DNA of 64,000 nucleotides from Papiliotrema nemorosa (lineage: Eukaryota; Basidiomycota; Tremellomycetes; Tremellales; Rhynchogastremaceae), in NCBI GenBank assembly GCA_032158125.1, contig JASKOT010000013.1:310001-374000 (forward strand). The letters are read 5' to 3'. The notes under the pieces were generated by a model. It saw nothing but the letters and a program-made list of their open reading frames with translations, was not told the origin of the DNA and made no database searches. The translations under genes and the position numbers were made by a program. Below are positions 36,083 through 46,888 of the stretch, in pieces. Position 1 is the stretch's first letter, and each line of letters begins with the position of its first letter.

Positions 36083-38342
36083 CTACACTTGAACACCCGC
36101 CGGTACTTCTGGCTTGATATGGGGGTATAACTAATACCATCAGCTTGAGATGGCGCATGACCAGACAAAGAGCTCACCTTTCCCGGGTTGAACAGATTCA
36201 TAGGGTCCACTATCATAAGTCACATTCACCTGGACAATCGGTCCACTCACGTGTCCTCTTGACAGTCTCCATGAGAGAGACGGTACCCCTACCCAATTCT
36301 TCATCCAGATACTCGACCTTGCCTATGCCCACTCCGTGTTCACCTGTGATTGTCAGCTGGCGTATCATGTCTCCGGAATGTCGCTCACCGGTACACGTCC
36401 CGTCGAGCCTTATAGCTCGGTGGACCATATCGTGTACTGCCTCTTTGACCACTTCTAACTCTTGATCATTGGTGAACAGGGCAAGCGAGTGAACATTGCC
36501 ATCTCCTACGTGACTGTACTGTCAGTTGAAGCCCATTTGTGCCAGGTGTCACATACCCAAAGTGACAAGCGGTAATTCCTCTTCGCTCGAAGTCTTCCGA
36601 AGTTTCCCGGATCAATCGTGGCAGCTTTGATATCGGTACACTATGATTAGCCAGAGCTCAGTAATCGATGACGGGACATACCAAACATCCGTAGTCCACA
36701 CTCGAGAGTTCTCACGCAGCGCCAATACACTCCACAGAGCAGCCTTTCTACCCTGCCACAAATCCGTAGCCTCCTTTTGTGACCTCGAAAACTCAAAATT
36801 GGCACCGCCGAAACGCTTCGTCACAGCTTGAACACCCTTGGCAACTTGCGCCATAGCGTCATCCGAACTGATCTGAGCGCTTACACACGTTGAGGAGTAT
36901 TTCGAGCTTACCCCTGGAATTTGAAAAACAGCGAATCGACCTCTTTGTACGATCGACCGGTCAGACCACCTTGATTGATTGCTTTCATCGTCCTAGCGTC
37001 TAAGAACTCGACGCATTCTGCAATAGATAAGTGCTTCTGCTGAAATATCCTGTGCAGGGCCACTCACGGACAGGGAAACCTTTGTTCACCCTGGATGTCA
37101 GTGAGGGGACAAATCGATGTTCGTGCTACACTTACACCTCTGTAGCTGCCGATACTGCATCTTCGACATTCTTAAAGGTGACGACCGCACATTTGGTAGG
37201 CAACAATGGAGCTAGCCTGACCGTCGCTTCCGTGACTATACCCAATGTTCCCTCTGCACCGATAAACAATTTCGTCGTATCCCATCCAGCTGAAGATTTC
37301 CTAGCCCTCTGTCGAGTCTTGATAATCTCCCCAGAGGGGAGCACCACCGTCAAGTTGAGGAACCATTCCGCTTTGGCCGTACCGTATCTCACGGCATTTG
37401 TACCGCTGCATCCAGTACCGGCCATTCCACCTATAGTCGCTCCTGGTCCCGGGTCCAGAGGGAAGAAGAGATCTATGCCCTTTTCTGCGAGATGGGCATT
37501 GAGGTCTTCCCATTTGACACCGGCTTGAACTCGAGCGTCACCGTCGGCAGGTGAGACCTCGATCACTTTGTCCATGAGAGACAGGTCGAGTGATATACCA
37601 CCATAGGGCTAGCCAATCAGCTCCGCAAAACGCCTCCTACTCCTGCACCTTGGGTGTGCTCACTCACCGATGAAAAGTGTCCCTCCAACGACGTCCCACC
37701 GGAGAAAGGCGTGATGGGGACTTGATATTTTCTCGCTAAAAAGACAATCTCCTGAACTTCCTCGGTACTCTCTGCCCAAACGACCACCGTAGGTCTCTTG
37801 GCTTCATGATAACTCCAATCTGAAACTCCATGAGTCTCCAGATCCTCCTTATCCAACGAAACTTTATCCCCCTTTCCTTTACTCTCCCATATAGCCTTCA
37901 TCTCCGCTATAAGGTTGTAGTACGCCGTCACATCTCCATATGTCGGCTGATGAGATTCTTGCTCTTCAATGGCGATCTTAGACGGAAGAAGGGTTGTATC
38001 TCGGGGTTTCTCTAGTACCGCACGAGCATTGGTAGCTTCGGAGATGTAGTATCCAGTCCCGAGGAGCGCTACACCTATAAAGACAAGTTGAGAAGTAGCG
38101 AGGATCTGAATCCACAGTGGACGTTTCGGTCGACCAGAGGGGTAGGTAGGTGGTGGTGGGCAAGGTATAGGTGCCCCTTGGGACTTTTGTTGTGCGGAGA
38201 GAATAGGGGATCGGACGGGGGAGAATGAAGGTCGTGTAGGAGTGGTGAATTGTCGAGAGAGGATAGGGCGGCTAAAGAGTTGAGGTCGGAGGGTGGGTGT
38301 TATGGACGATCCAATGTTGCCGACCATCGATATCGACCGCAT
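36083..38342 (-). CDS. DLD1: D-lactate dehydrogenase (cytochrome), mitochondrial
   Basis: Ten exons: 38342-37668, 37608-37136, 37090-37068, 37017-36912, 36867-36682, 36640-36557, 36513-36389, 36343-36251, 36209-36178, 36130-36083 (614 residues). An Arg/Ser-rich N-terminus resembles a mitochondrial presequence and is followed by a single helix (QILATSQLVFIGVALLG), consistent with inner-membrane anchoring. The FAD-binding PCMH domain shows TPFSGGTSLEGHF, DPGPGATIGGMAGTGCSGTN and FIGAEGTLGIVTEATVRLAP. The C-terminal substrate domain shows DVCVPISKLP, HVGDGNVHSLALF and GTCTGEHGVGIGK, with catalytic His residues. It oxidises D-lactate to pyruvate and passes electrons to cytochrome c. The short exon 3 (23 nt) and the exon 6-7 junction were fixed by restoring CHFGHVGDGN. 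Confidence 0.94.
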
Positions 38343-39016
38343 GTTGATTGATGAGCTGACTCGACTCCGATTGATCAGATCTTGTCTTATTCTGCGGTTT
38401 TGTGCCCCTTGGAGCCTTCCTCTAGCACCAAAAAAGACAACTGAGTCGCGATGCAGGAATCGGACGATCGGTGCAGCAGCGTAGAGTGCCGAGAAACCGA
38501 ATTCGACTTTTGACTTTTCTAGACCTTGGCTATTGTTGTTTCGTCGGCCTCGTCCGCAGGGCATATCAAAGCACGCAATCAGCTCATCACTCGCTAGGCG
38601 AGCATGGTGTGGGGACGGAGAGGCCCTGACGCGATTGGAGACTCGAGCTGGACATGATCATACAATGTGCATGGGACTACGTGAAGGAAATCTCCGGAAC
38701 TGGACCGAGAGCGAGAGAGAGACGATCATTATGGAGAATTAGAAACGAGACAATGATGCAAGGTGTAGACGCCTGAGATATGAGACGACGTTGGAGACGC
38801 TGGAGTATCGACATAAAGCCAAGCGTGCCGGCGCTGATCGCAGCGGTCGAAGTGGAAGACGGGAGAAGAGGGTGATGTGACTCGTCGTGGGAATATGGAG
38901 GGGGGTCATCGTGAGCCTCGACTGATAGTCCGAGGCTTAAGCGTCGAGAAGTCGTGAAAATGCTGAGCGGAAGATAGCGAGAGGAACAAAAGCCTGCAAA
39001 GGTCGAGGAAGTCGCG
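38343..39016. other. Spacer, DLD1 promoter and TBP 3' end
   Basis: 674 bp. A minus-strand frame overlaps the TBP 3' end in another phase; not convincing. Confidence 0.55.
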
Positions 39017-39980
39017 CTATGTCGTCTTTTTGAACTCTGAATAATCAATGCTGATCCCCCTTACAGCGAAGCAGTATTCGACTCACCTCGCAACACCGAG
39101 TAGATCTGCTTGAACGCCATATAAATCTCCTCTCTAACTTTCGCACCCGTCAAGACGATCTTGCCCGAGACGAAGATGAGCAAGACCACCTTGGGTTTCA
39201 TCATTCGGTAAATCAACCCGGGGAACAACTACATCTCAGCAACCGACGACACACAGCAAACGTATTTAACTCACCTCGGGCTCATAAGACGAGAAAGCAC
39301 CATGGCTGAAGGCCAATCCCTCCAACCTGATCGGAAACTTGACATCGCAACTTCCCACTATATTCTGAATCTTAAACTCTGCAAATTTCGCATCGAATCC
39401 TAGTTTCTGAATGATTCGGGCGTATTTACGTGATGCGAGTCGACTATCGTCTTCTGATTTGGCACCTGTGACGACCATTTTGCCCGAGGCGAAGATGAGT
39501 GCCGTGGTTTTGGGTTCTCGAATTCGCATGACTACTGCCGCGAAACGCTACGCGTCAGCGTATACTCGACCACCATGACACGCATGGATCATAGGCCCCG
39601 AAATCTCGCACAAATCTCGCACAGAAGCGCTGAAATAGGGAAGAAAGCAAGGGTTGACGGGCACGACTGGGAACGACGGAAAGGGAAAGGCAGGAAGAAG
39701 TGGAATCCAACTCACCTTAGGGTTGTACTCTGCATTTCTCGCATGCAGCGCGATTGTCTTCAGGTCCAATCGACATTCCAAATTCACAGTAGCGACGATG
39801 TTTCTGCATATTCAGCCAAGACCCCTCCCCCAACGCTTGGACAAACTGCAACGTCGGCACGATTTCCTCGGCGTCATTTCCTCCTGTCGGCGCGCCAGTG
39901 TCCACCTTCACTAGAGCATCATCGTTCCGTTGCATAGGCTTGGAAGATGATCCAGCGTTGGGTAGAGCTAGTCCTGACAT
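39017..39980 (-). CDS. SPT15: TATA-binding protein
   Basis: Five exons: 39980-39847, 39803-39716, 39547-39275, 39228-39087, 39036-39017 (218 residues). Both saddle repeats are intact: [58 protein letters not shown], then [40 protein letters not shown] and [18 protein letters not shown], ending EFKKTT. The DNA-contacting Phe and Asn residues are present. The N-terminal 45 residues are divergent, as in all TBPs. It nucleates preinitiation complexes for all three RNA polymerases. The intron at 39548-39715 (168 nt) is unusually long for this region. Confidence 0.98.
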
Positions 39981-40568
39981 ATTGGCTGGGAAATATCGAG
40001 TGAAAGCCGGTAAAGAGGGTCAAAGAGGATGGCGATTCCAGCCAAGAATTCTCCCCTGCTAGGACGTTGAACTCCGGTTGTATACGCCAATTGCCTCTCT
40101 GAGCAGTGTAAGCACACATGTCGTATCCTACATGCATGCTCACTTACACGAAAGCTATCCGTGATCCACCCGTAAGAGTTCTTCGCCGCTGAACGAGTGT
40201 GATGCACCTCGCCTTCCTCGACCGTCTTCTACCGCTGTATCACCAGCGTCGCTTCACGTCTAGTCGGGGCTGAAAACGATGCAATTTCAGAGTATCGATG
40301 TGTGCCGAATAAGCTATATATCGATGGTGACGATTGAAGCGTGATAGAGTGAACGGTGAGTAATATGAGAAGGTGTGTTTTGAGGGGGCGAGGGGGGGAT
40401 TTTCTGATAGCTCGGTCTCTTTCCCCCTTGCTCCTTTATATAGGGGTGAGTGGCAATTAGCTGGACCCGAGTGTGGCGCTTTCATGTAGCTCTGATGAGC
40501 AGCAGCCTGGTATGGGAAATCGATGCATATCAACCTCATCATATGGGCCTTCTCTCGGCTGTACATAT
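39981..40568. other. TBP upstream region
   Basis: 588 bp with the TATA element listed and a candidate 5' leader intron. No coding gene seen. Confidence 0.5.
40435..40442 (-). promoter_or_regulatory. TATA box in the region upstream of the TBP gene
   Basis: TATATAAA on the minus strand, 455 nt before the TBP ATG. A GTAAGT donor near 40,145 and a CAG just before the ATG suggest a 5' leader intron, which would bring the transcription start closer to this element. Confidence 0.3.
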
Positions 40569-42069
40569 CTATCCCTCGTATCGCTCGAGTTTTCGCTAGT
40601 CATCAGCAGGCGTACATGTGGAAATTATCGCACTCACTCGGCCTTGGAATGGCGCTAGTCCAGCTGCGATCCTCTGACCACCCACCAACGCCGTCCAGTC
40701 GAGCTCGTCACCTCCGTGTGCCCTTGCCGAGAGCATGTGTTGGTGTGCAACATCCATCACAGGCATAGGGACATTGTGAGATTCAGCCAATTGTCGGATA
40801 TGCCTAACAAGTCAGCTCGATCACTTGGAAGCCGTGACAACTCACCTGGCATCGGTGATACCACCTCCTAGATCAAATCCACCCTCAGAGTCAAACTTGT
40901 TCTTGGTGATCCTGTCGGCATATCGAATCAAAGCGGGAGAAGTGTGTTGGTCCTTGATCAACTCGACCAACTTGTCCGATCCAACTCCGGCCTGATCACA
41001 GAGGGTAAAGCATTCTGACAACAGCTCGATGAATCCAAGTTCCAGAGAGTTTCCGACGAGTCTTGAGATCAGTTAAGCTACCTCTTGACGCGGCAACGGT
41101 CTCACTTGAAAGCCATAGCTCGCTCGACGTTGCTACCGAGATCCATAATCTTCTTTCCGATGGCAGGTACCAAAGCATGAGCTGCGTGCTTCTTCGCAAA
41201 GTAATCTCCAGAGATGGCGAGGATCAGATCGGCCTTCTCAGCCGCTCGCGGTACTCCAAAGACGGGACAAGAGAGGAAGGTTCGGTGAGGCTTGGAAGCT
41301 GCCAATCGTTCCAGCGCTCCTGCAGTGGCAGGGTAGATCTGGTGGTCAGCTTCGACGAAGTTTTCCCTTCGAAGCTCACGGTGCTGGTGTCAATGAAGAT
41401 GGTTGATCTGCCTCGACCCCCGGGAACAATCCCATCGCCTTTATCGTCTTGGTGCTACACGTCAACAATACCTCATTTCGGTGCATACCTCTTGGCCCTT
41501 GAATAGTTCTTGGTACACGGACTGAACGGCTTCATCATTGCCCAAACTGGTCAGAATAATATCCGCACTGGGTGTTAGACAGGTTCCCAAGTACACGGGG
41601 AGTGACCTGCGTCTTGCCAATATCCTTGAGATCCTTGACCACCTTGTATGCCTTTTCATCCAATTCATGCTCCTTTGCGTACTTTTTGAAACCCTCGAGA
41701 CCTTTCTCACTTCTATTGTAGACCATGAGTGGTGGCTACCATCAGCTCTGTCCCTGTTGACGACGCGCAACTGACTGAATTGTCACCTTGAAGGTATTTT
41801 GCGAGGTTTGTAGCCATTCGTTTTCCCATAGCCCCCAAACCCACAAATGCGAGTTGATCATGTGCCGGAACAGGAGTCGCGGGTCTTGAAATCAGCATCC
41901 AGATCAAAGCATTCCATCAGACTGCAAGCTATGACACGCATATGGAGACTCACCTCGAGAATGGGATGGGCTCGCTCGTCTTGTTTCCGCTCTCGAAATC
42001 GATCTCTTCTCCGTCCTTCTCCACAGGAGGAGTACGCTGAGATTCGGCAAAATGGGCGTGGTGAGACAT
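40569..42069 (-). CDS. 3-hydroxyisobutyrate dehydrogenase-like NAD-dependent oxidoreductase
   Basis: Nine exons: 42069-41954, 41884-41776, 41735-41611, 41567-41489, 41454-41380, 41338-41106, 41061-40846, 40803-40638, 40595-40569 (381 residues). A Rossmann start AFVGLGAMGKRMATNLA binds the dinucleotide; ADIILTSLGND and STIFIDTST form the active-site strand; CPVFGVPRAAEKADLILAIS follows; KLVGNSLELGFIELL carries the catalytic Lys/Asn of beta-hydroxyacid dehydrogenases. The all-helical C-terminal half ends in a short last exon. The exon 3-4 junction works in frame only with a GC donor (see findings). The exact substrate, 3-hydroxyisobutyrate or a short hydroxyacid, cannot be told from sequence. 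No clear mitochondrial presequence is seen. Confidence 0.87.
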
Positions 42070-43113
42070 ATCGTGTGTTACTGCTCAATAATAGCTAGGT
42101 GAAAAGGATAGGTATGCAGTCTGTTGGATTGATGAGAAATGAGATGTTGAGAGGTTGAAATCGTGCGGCATAGAGACGAGGCTGATGACGTTCACCTCTG
42201 AAATTTGGTGCCCCACATCCCCCCTTTGCCGCCGGTCAGAGGCTATTCTTTCACGAATTTCACGAAGTATCCTGTATTCTGGGTGGCTGGGTTCATTCAG
42301 AGTACACTAGGACAATCCGACCCAATACAAAGGAGCCCAGAATGGAGTGTCGCAGCTGTTTGCCCAGCAACCTTCTCATTGAAGCTCTCCATCTGAGAAA
42401 CGAGACCGAAGTTGCCACTCGTCACTGCAGGTCAGATGGGTATCACCTGTCGATACGCTGTCGTTAAGGCAACAACCCCGCTGTTTTCGCTCGCTCTGAA
42501 CTCTGAAAGAAGCTCCTATCTATGATATCAGAGCCGGGCTTGCTGTAACAAGTAAGCCTAAGGATTACTGATTGACAAGATGCTGAAGGACACGCTAGGA
42601 CCGCCCTTCCGTTTGTCCAAAGGTATATGCCTCCATCGACGTTCGACGCATTTACACGCCGGTTGCACAACAAGAGCAGGTTCTGGGAGCAGACTGAAGT
42701 CGTATGCGACTACTTAGCGAAGCTCGACCCTTCTGGTCCCAGTTTATCGACCCTTCTTTGAAAAAGGTGAAACACTTTGGTCCGGGAATTTCGGCACGAA
42801 GCGGCGAGATGCTCAGTCCCGCCATCAAACGGCACTCTCATCCGGGATTGTCTGTGTGTGGGTATGTGATGTCCTTGCTCTCCTTTGATCATCAGAATCA
42901 CCACGGGAGTCTGTCACCATGTGCTTCATCCCCGCCAGCCTCGGTCAATTGACGGGATCTACAAAGAGCCTGACGGGTGGGGCATCGATATATCTTCACA
43001 TTGACATCTCTCGTCAACGGCTCTCAGGACCTCTCACTGGTACTGCATTTCAGAATCTTCCATTTCTACTGAGTTTCCCGCAGTCTCGTCTTCGTTGACA
43101 TCAACCCGCACAA
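42070..43113. other. Divergent region before DUF6534 copy 1
   Basis: 1044 bp between the dehydrogenase and DUF6534 starts. Short open frames only; no motif or domain. Confidence 0.5.
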
Positions 43114-44688
43114 ATGAGCAACGACGATTTCCTCGAAAAGGCCGCCAAGGCTTACCTAGGCAAGGATCTAGGTCATTCAATCGGTCCGCTGATGCTTGCG
43201 TGCGTCTCTCTTGTAGTGATATTGAACTTGCTAACGTCAGTGCTATGTTCGACTTGATCCTGTTTGGAGTGCTGGTACATCAAACGATCATATGGACGAC
43301 GCATGCGTATATGGATCGACTAGCCATCAAGGTCATCATTGTGCGTCTTCCCGATCTCCAGTAATAGATAATCGAGAGGCACTAGAACTTGGAGCTGGTG
43401 ATTGATGGTAGCTATGGTCGACAGCAGTGATGATAGGTACTACAGGCTATGGATTCTTTTTCGTCTGGACCAACTTTGTCTCAAACTTTGGGCTCTTCAG
43501 AGTGTGGCTCAACTTTGATAGTGAGTATTCCGACGGGTTGATCTGCTGATCAGTAGAACTAGCATGGTATCCCATCTTGTCTGTGGCTGCGACTGTGCCC
43601 GCTCAAGTGATTCCTTTATCGTGTGATGTGAGTTTCTTAGCTGACGAAGCAGGCATTCTATGTCGAGAGGGCGTATAGACTGTTACGAAAGCAGTGGTGG
43701 ATTCCCCTGAGCGTCGCTCCTTTCGTGTCAGATTCACTTCCATGAATGAGATGAAGGGCAAAGCTGACTTGCAGAGCAGTCTCAGTCGCTGGAGCGATGG
43801 CCATTCGAATCAGAGGGAGAAGTTCCCTCAACTTCATATCAGACGAAGTGAGTTTTGACGTCGGCTATGCTGTCGCTCTTCCTCGGATCCACGGACAGAC
43901 TTGCTAATAAGCCAGACCAACAAAATTTTCTTCTATTGCTGGGTGCGTAGGATGCCCTCCTCAAATAGAAGATTGGTTAACGAGCAGATTGCCGGAACGC
44001 TCTTGGCTGATCTCCTGATCACTGGGTACATTCTGTTTGGTCTCAGTAAAGCGAAGACTGGTTGGGCGGAAACAGACAACATTGTCAATCGATTATACAA
44101 GTGAGCCAACTCTCCCCATCTCCAGTGCGTAACGTCCATAGCTCATCAGCAGGATCACGCTGGAGAGTCAGCTTCCTCCGACCTGGTGAGTATTTTGGCG
44201 CAGAATACGGAAATATCTCACGACGCAGCCTCGCCATTGCCTTCATGGTGCATTACGGTGTGCATCCAGATAGCACCGTCAACGGAATCTTCTTTGTCCA
44301 TTCCAAGATCTACACCGTCTGTCTGATGGGTAAATCCTTCCTCCATTTTCAAGTTGACTGCAGGTTGATCCTGGCAGCAACGGTCAATTCCCGTATGACA
44401 CTCAAGAAGGAGCTCAGCCCTTCAGACAAGCTATCTTCAGACCACGTGAGTGGCTTGGGGTCTTGGATGTTGACGGCAGACCAACTCGTATCCGCTGTCT
44501 GAGCGGTATCAACAGCGTACCGTGCCCATCGACACTCGAATCCCAAGCGGCAGGCAATCGCCTGACGAGGTAAGCTTTTCTCCCGGGAAACCCAAGCTGA
44601 GCGTTGCCAGATCCCCGTTGTCGAGATTGCAGGCGATCAAGACGAACGACGAGCCCATTGGAAGAGCAACCAAGCGATAGGTGCATGA
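43114..44688 (+). CDS. DUF6534 seven-helix membrane protein, copy 1
   Basis: Thirteen exons: 43114-43199, 43241-43340, 43412-43520, 43557-43627, 43653-43726, 43775-43847, 43916-43942, 43988-44100, 44153-44185, 44229-44329, 44378-44445, 44480-44569, 44611-44688 (340 residues). About seven hydrophobic segments alternate with short loops: MFDLILFGVLVHQTIIW, VMIGTTGYGFFFVWTNF, AFYVERAYRLLRKQWW, IAGTLLADLLITGYILFG. Conserved polar signatures of the family are SKAKTGWAETDNIVNRLYK and IFFVHSKIYTVCLMATVNSR. DUF6534 is an expanded basidiomycete family of unknown role with a receptor-like topology. The cytoplasmic tail is hydrophilic. A paralogue faces it tail to tail 188 bp away. Confidence 0.83.
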
Positions 44689-44875
44689 GGAAAAAGGTGT
44701 AGCAGGATCGATGATATACTTAGAAACTCAATCCCAACCTCCACTAAGATATTCAACAATTTCCTACTACCTATTGGACAGGTTTCGAAAGCGAGCGGTT
44801 CATAGCGAGTCTGTGCTGCAAGGATCCAACACGATTGAGCATCGAGAACATGTTGTGCTGCCCATGTAGCAGCTA

Positions 44876-46484
44876 TCATACAGCTCGAACAGTGAAAGCG
44901 TAGGAATCGTCCGCTACTCCGGTGGCATCGCCAACATGAGGGGTCTCAAGCTGTCTTCAGCTTCAGTATCGCACAAGATCGCACCTCTTGGCGAGATTGG
45001 ATGGACTCTGCAGCGTTGCTGCCCATGTCGACCGTCTTTTGCTGATGTCTCTCCGAGAGAGGATACGAATGGGTCTAGATATCAGCTGAGACCTGGACGT
45101 GCGGGCCGTAGCTCACGTGCGCTTCCGACGGCTTCTGATCTTCGCTTCCTAGATCTCTTCGCATTGCAACCCTCGAGTTCAAGGTCGCTATGCCTGAGCT
45201 CTCATTGATGCCCAGGTTTCGGGTGAGTGAAACGTACCGAGCAGACAGACAATGTAGACTTTGCTGTGGACGAAGAAGATACCGTTGATCGTATCATCTG
45301 CGTTCCTTGCGTAGTTGACCATGAAAGCCACTGCGATTCTGCGGCGTCAACACTTGAGGCGAGGCAACGATCAGCATTTTCACAAAGTCGGAGGGAGCTG
45401 ACTCTCCAGCGTTATCCTATTGTCAGCTTGCCAAGAGTCTTGATGACCTCGAAGACTCACTTGTAGAGCTTGTTGACGATATGGTCGGTATCGGACCAAC
45501 CTGTCTTCGCTTTGCTGAGACCATATAAGATGTATCCAGTGACCAAGATGTCTGCCGCCATGGTGGACCCGATCTTGCTAATCAGTCGAATGATACCACT
45601 GTGATTGGGAAAGTCGTCTTCTTACCCAGATGTAGAATGCGTGTTGAACTTGCTGTTGATGAGCCTCAGGAACGCGCTGTTCATGAAATTAGAGCTCACC
45701 AGTATAGGGGCGAGAGTCGGCATGTTGTTTCCATAGCAGCACACTGCTATCGCACCTCCAAGCGAGGCTCCTCTAAGGGATAAGCAACTCCCGGCTTGGA
45801 GCATTCATTGAAGGCCGGGACTCACGCGAAAGGTGCAATACTGGCCGGGACCCACCATCGCTTCTTCAACAGCTTGTATGCCCTCTCCGCGTAGAAGATC
45901 TACCATGAGCGATGGATCTCACCGGATGTGGGAGATGTCTTACATGAGACGGAAGAGTGGTCAGCGCGGCCATCAATGCATACCATGTCAAACCTTCCCA
46001 TCAGCCAGTCTCCCGCCACAAATCACGCTTTCCACATGAGATGAGAGGAGAGCAACATACGACCGAATACGAGCCAGTTTGCGTACTCGCCAAAGTGGAC
46101 CACAAAGTTTCGCCAGACAAAGTAAAAGGCGTATCCTGTTGTAGCGACGGAGACCAGTGTTGACCATCCCTTTCATCAGCATCACCAATCTGACGTCCCC
46201 CTTCAAGGTCGATTCATGAGTATGTGTAATGGAGACTGACCACGATGGCTTTAACGAACAGTCGGTCCGATTTTGCTTGAGATCCCCAGATGATCAATTG
46301 ATGTAACAACGTGCCAAAGAGTACAAAGTCGAACAAAGAGCTGCATCTCAGCCAATGCGCTTTTCAGATAGCACTCAGACAGTGCCTACCCGACCTACCC
46401 CAGGAGGAAAGGACCGATGGTTCGACCTAGATCGTTACCTAGATACGCTTGAGCGGCTTTCTCCAGTAAAGGGTTAGGAGCCAT
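44876..46484 (-). CDS. DUF6534 seven-helix membrane protein, copy 2
   Basis: The model starts at 46484 (MAPNPLLEKAAQAYLGNDLG) and ends at 44876; about 12-13 exons with short introns, positioned like those of the gene on the other strand. Corresponding segments are SLFDFVLFGTLLHQLIIWG, SVATTGYAFYFVWRNFVVHF, TINGIFFVHSKVYIVCLLG, and the tail motif THSYPLSERHQQKTVD against TNSYPLSERYQQRTVP in copy 1. The matched N-termini, tail motif and intron positions make duplication the best explanation. Identity by eye is roughly half. The final exon (LETPHVGDATGV...) is less certain because it has no clear match in copy 1. Function is unknown; a membrane receptor or sensor role is only suggested by topology. 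Confidence 0.8.
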
Positions 46485-46888
46485 TGTGAGTCGTCAATAC
46501 TTGTGAGATGGATAGCGTATAGAAGGATGAAAGGCTACAAGCAATGGGGATGAGGCTTCACGGCGACTACAGCTACATATACGCCAAAGGGGATGCCTTT
46601 CGGGCAGAAGACGAGCATCTTGATGAGACGGGATGTACTCGTGATGGTGTGTGTGTGCCTATGAATGCCAGCCTTCCCCCAAATCCACCACGCAGTGTGA
46701 TCGAACAGACGCAATCTCCTCAAGCACTGAACACCGATCTATTGTATCCAGCCCTGGCAGGTCTGGGTCGGTCGAGGGACAACACACCAATAATGATCTT
46801 CCCAAAGTCACGGTCCGATCACCTCGACGCGTCCGAATCCCAAAAGTCAACTCTTCTCATTCACCCCATCCACGCCTTGCTCATCCCC
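46485..46888. other. Divergent promoter, DUF6534 copy 2 and gamma-tubulin component
   Basis: 404 bp. The frame of the gamma-tubulin gene stays open upstream to 46544 but the sequence looks like leader. Confidence 0.5.

Noticed and set aside
41568..41610. Sequencing frameshift in the dehydrogenase gene
   Set aside because: A 43-nt GC-AG intron of modal length explains the phase change without assuming an error.
44330..44377. Frame break (24- or 34-nt intron) in DUF6534 copy 1, suggesting a pseudogene
   Set aside because: A 48-nt intron ending at GGCAG joins CLM to ATVNSR, in line with copy 2, so the gene is intact.
46544..46888. Longer N-terminus for the gamma-tubulin component
   Set aside because: The open frame upstream of 46889 reads like leader and lacks family similarity; the later ATG gives the expected start of the protein.
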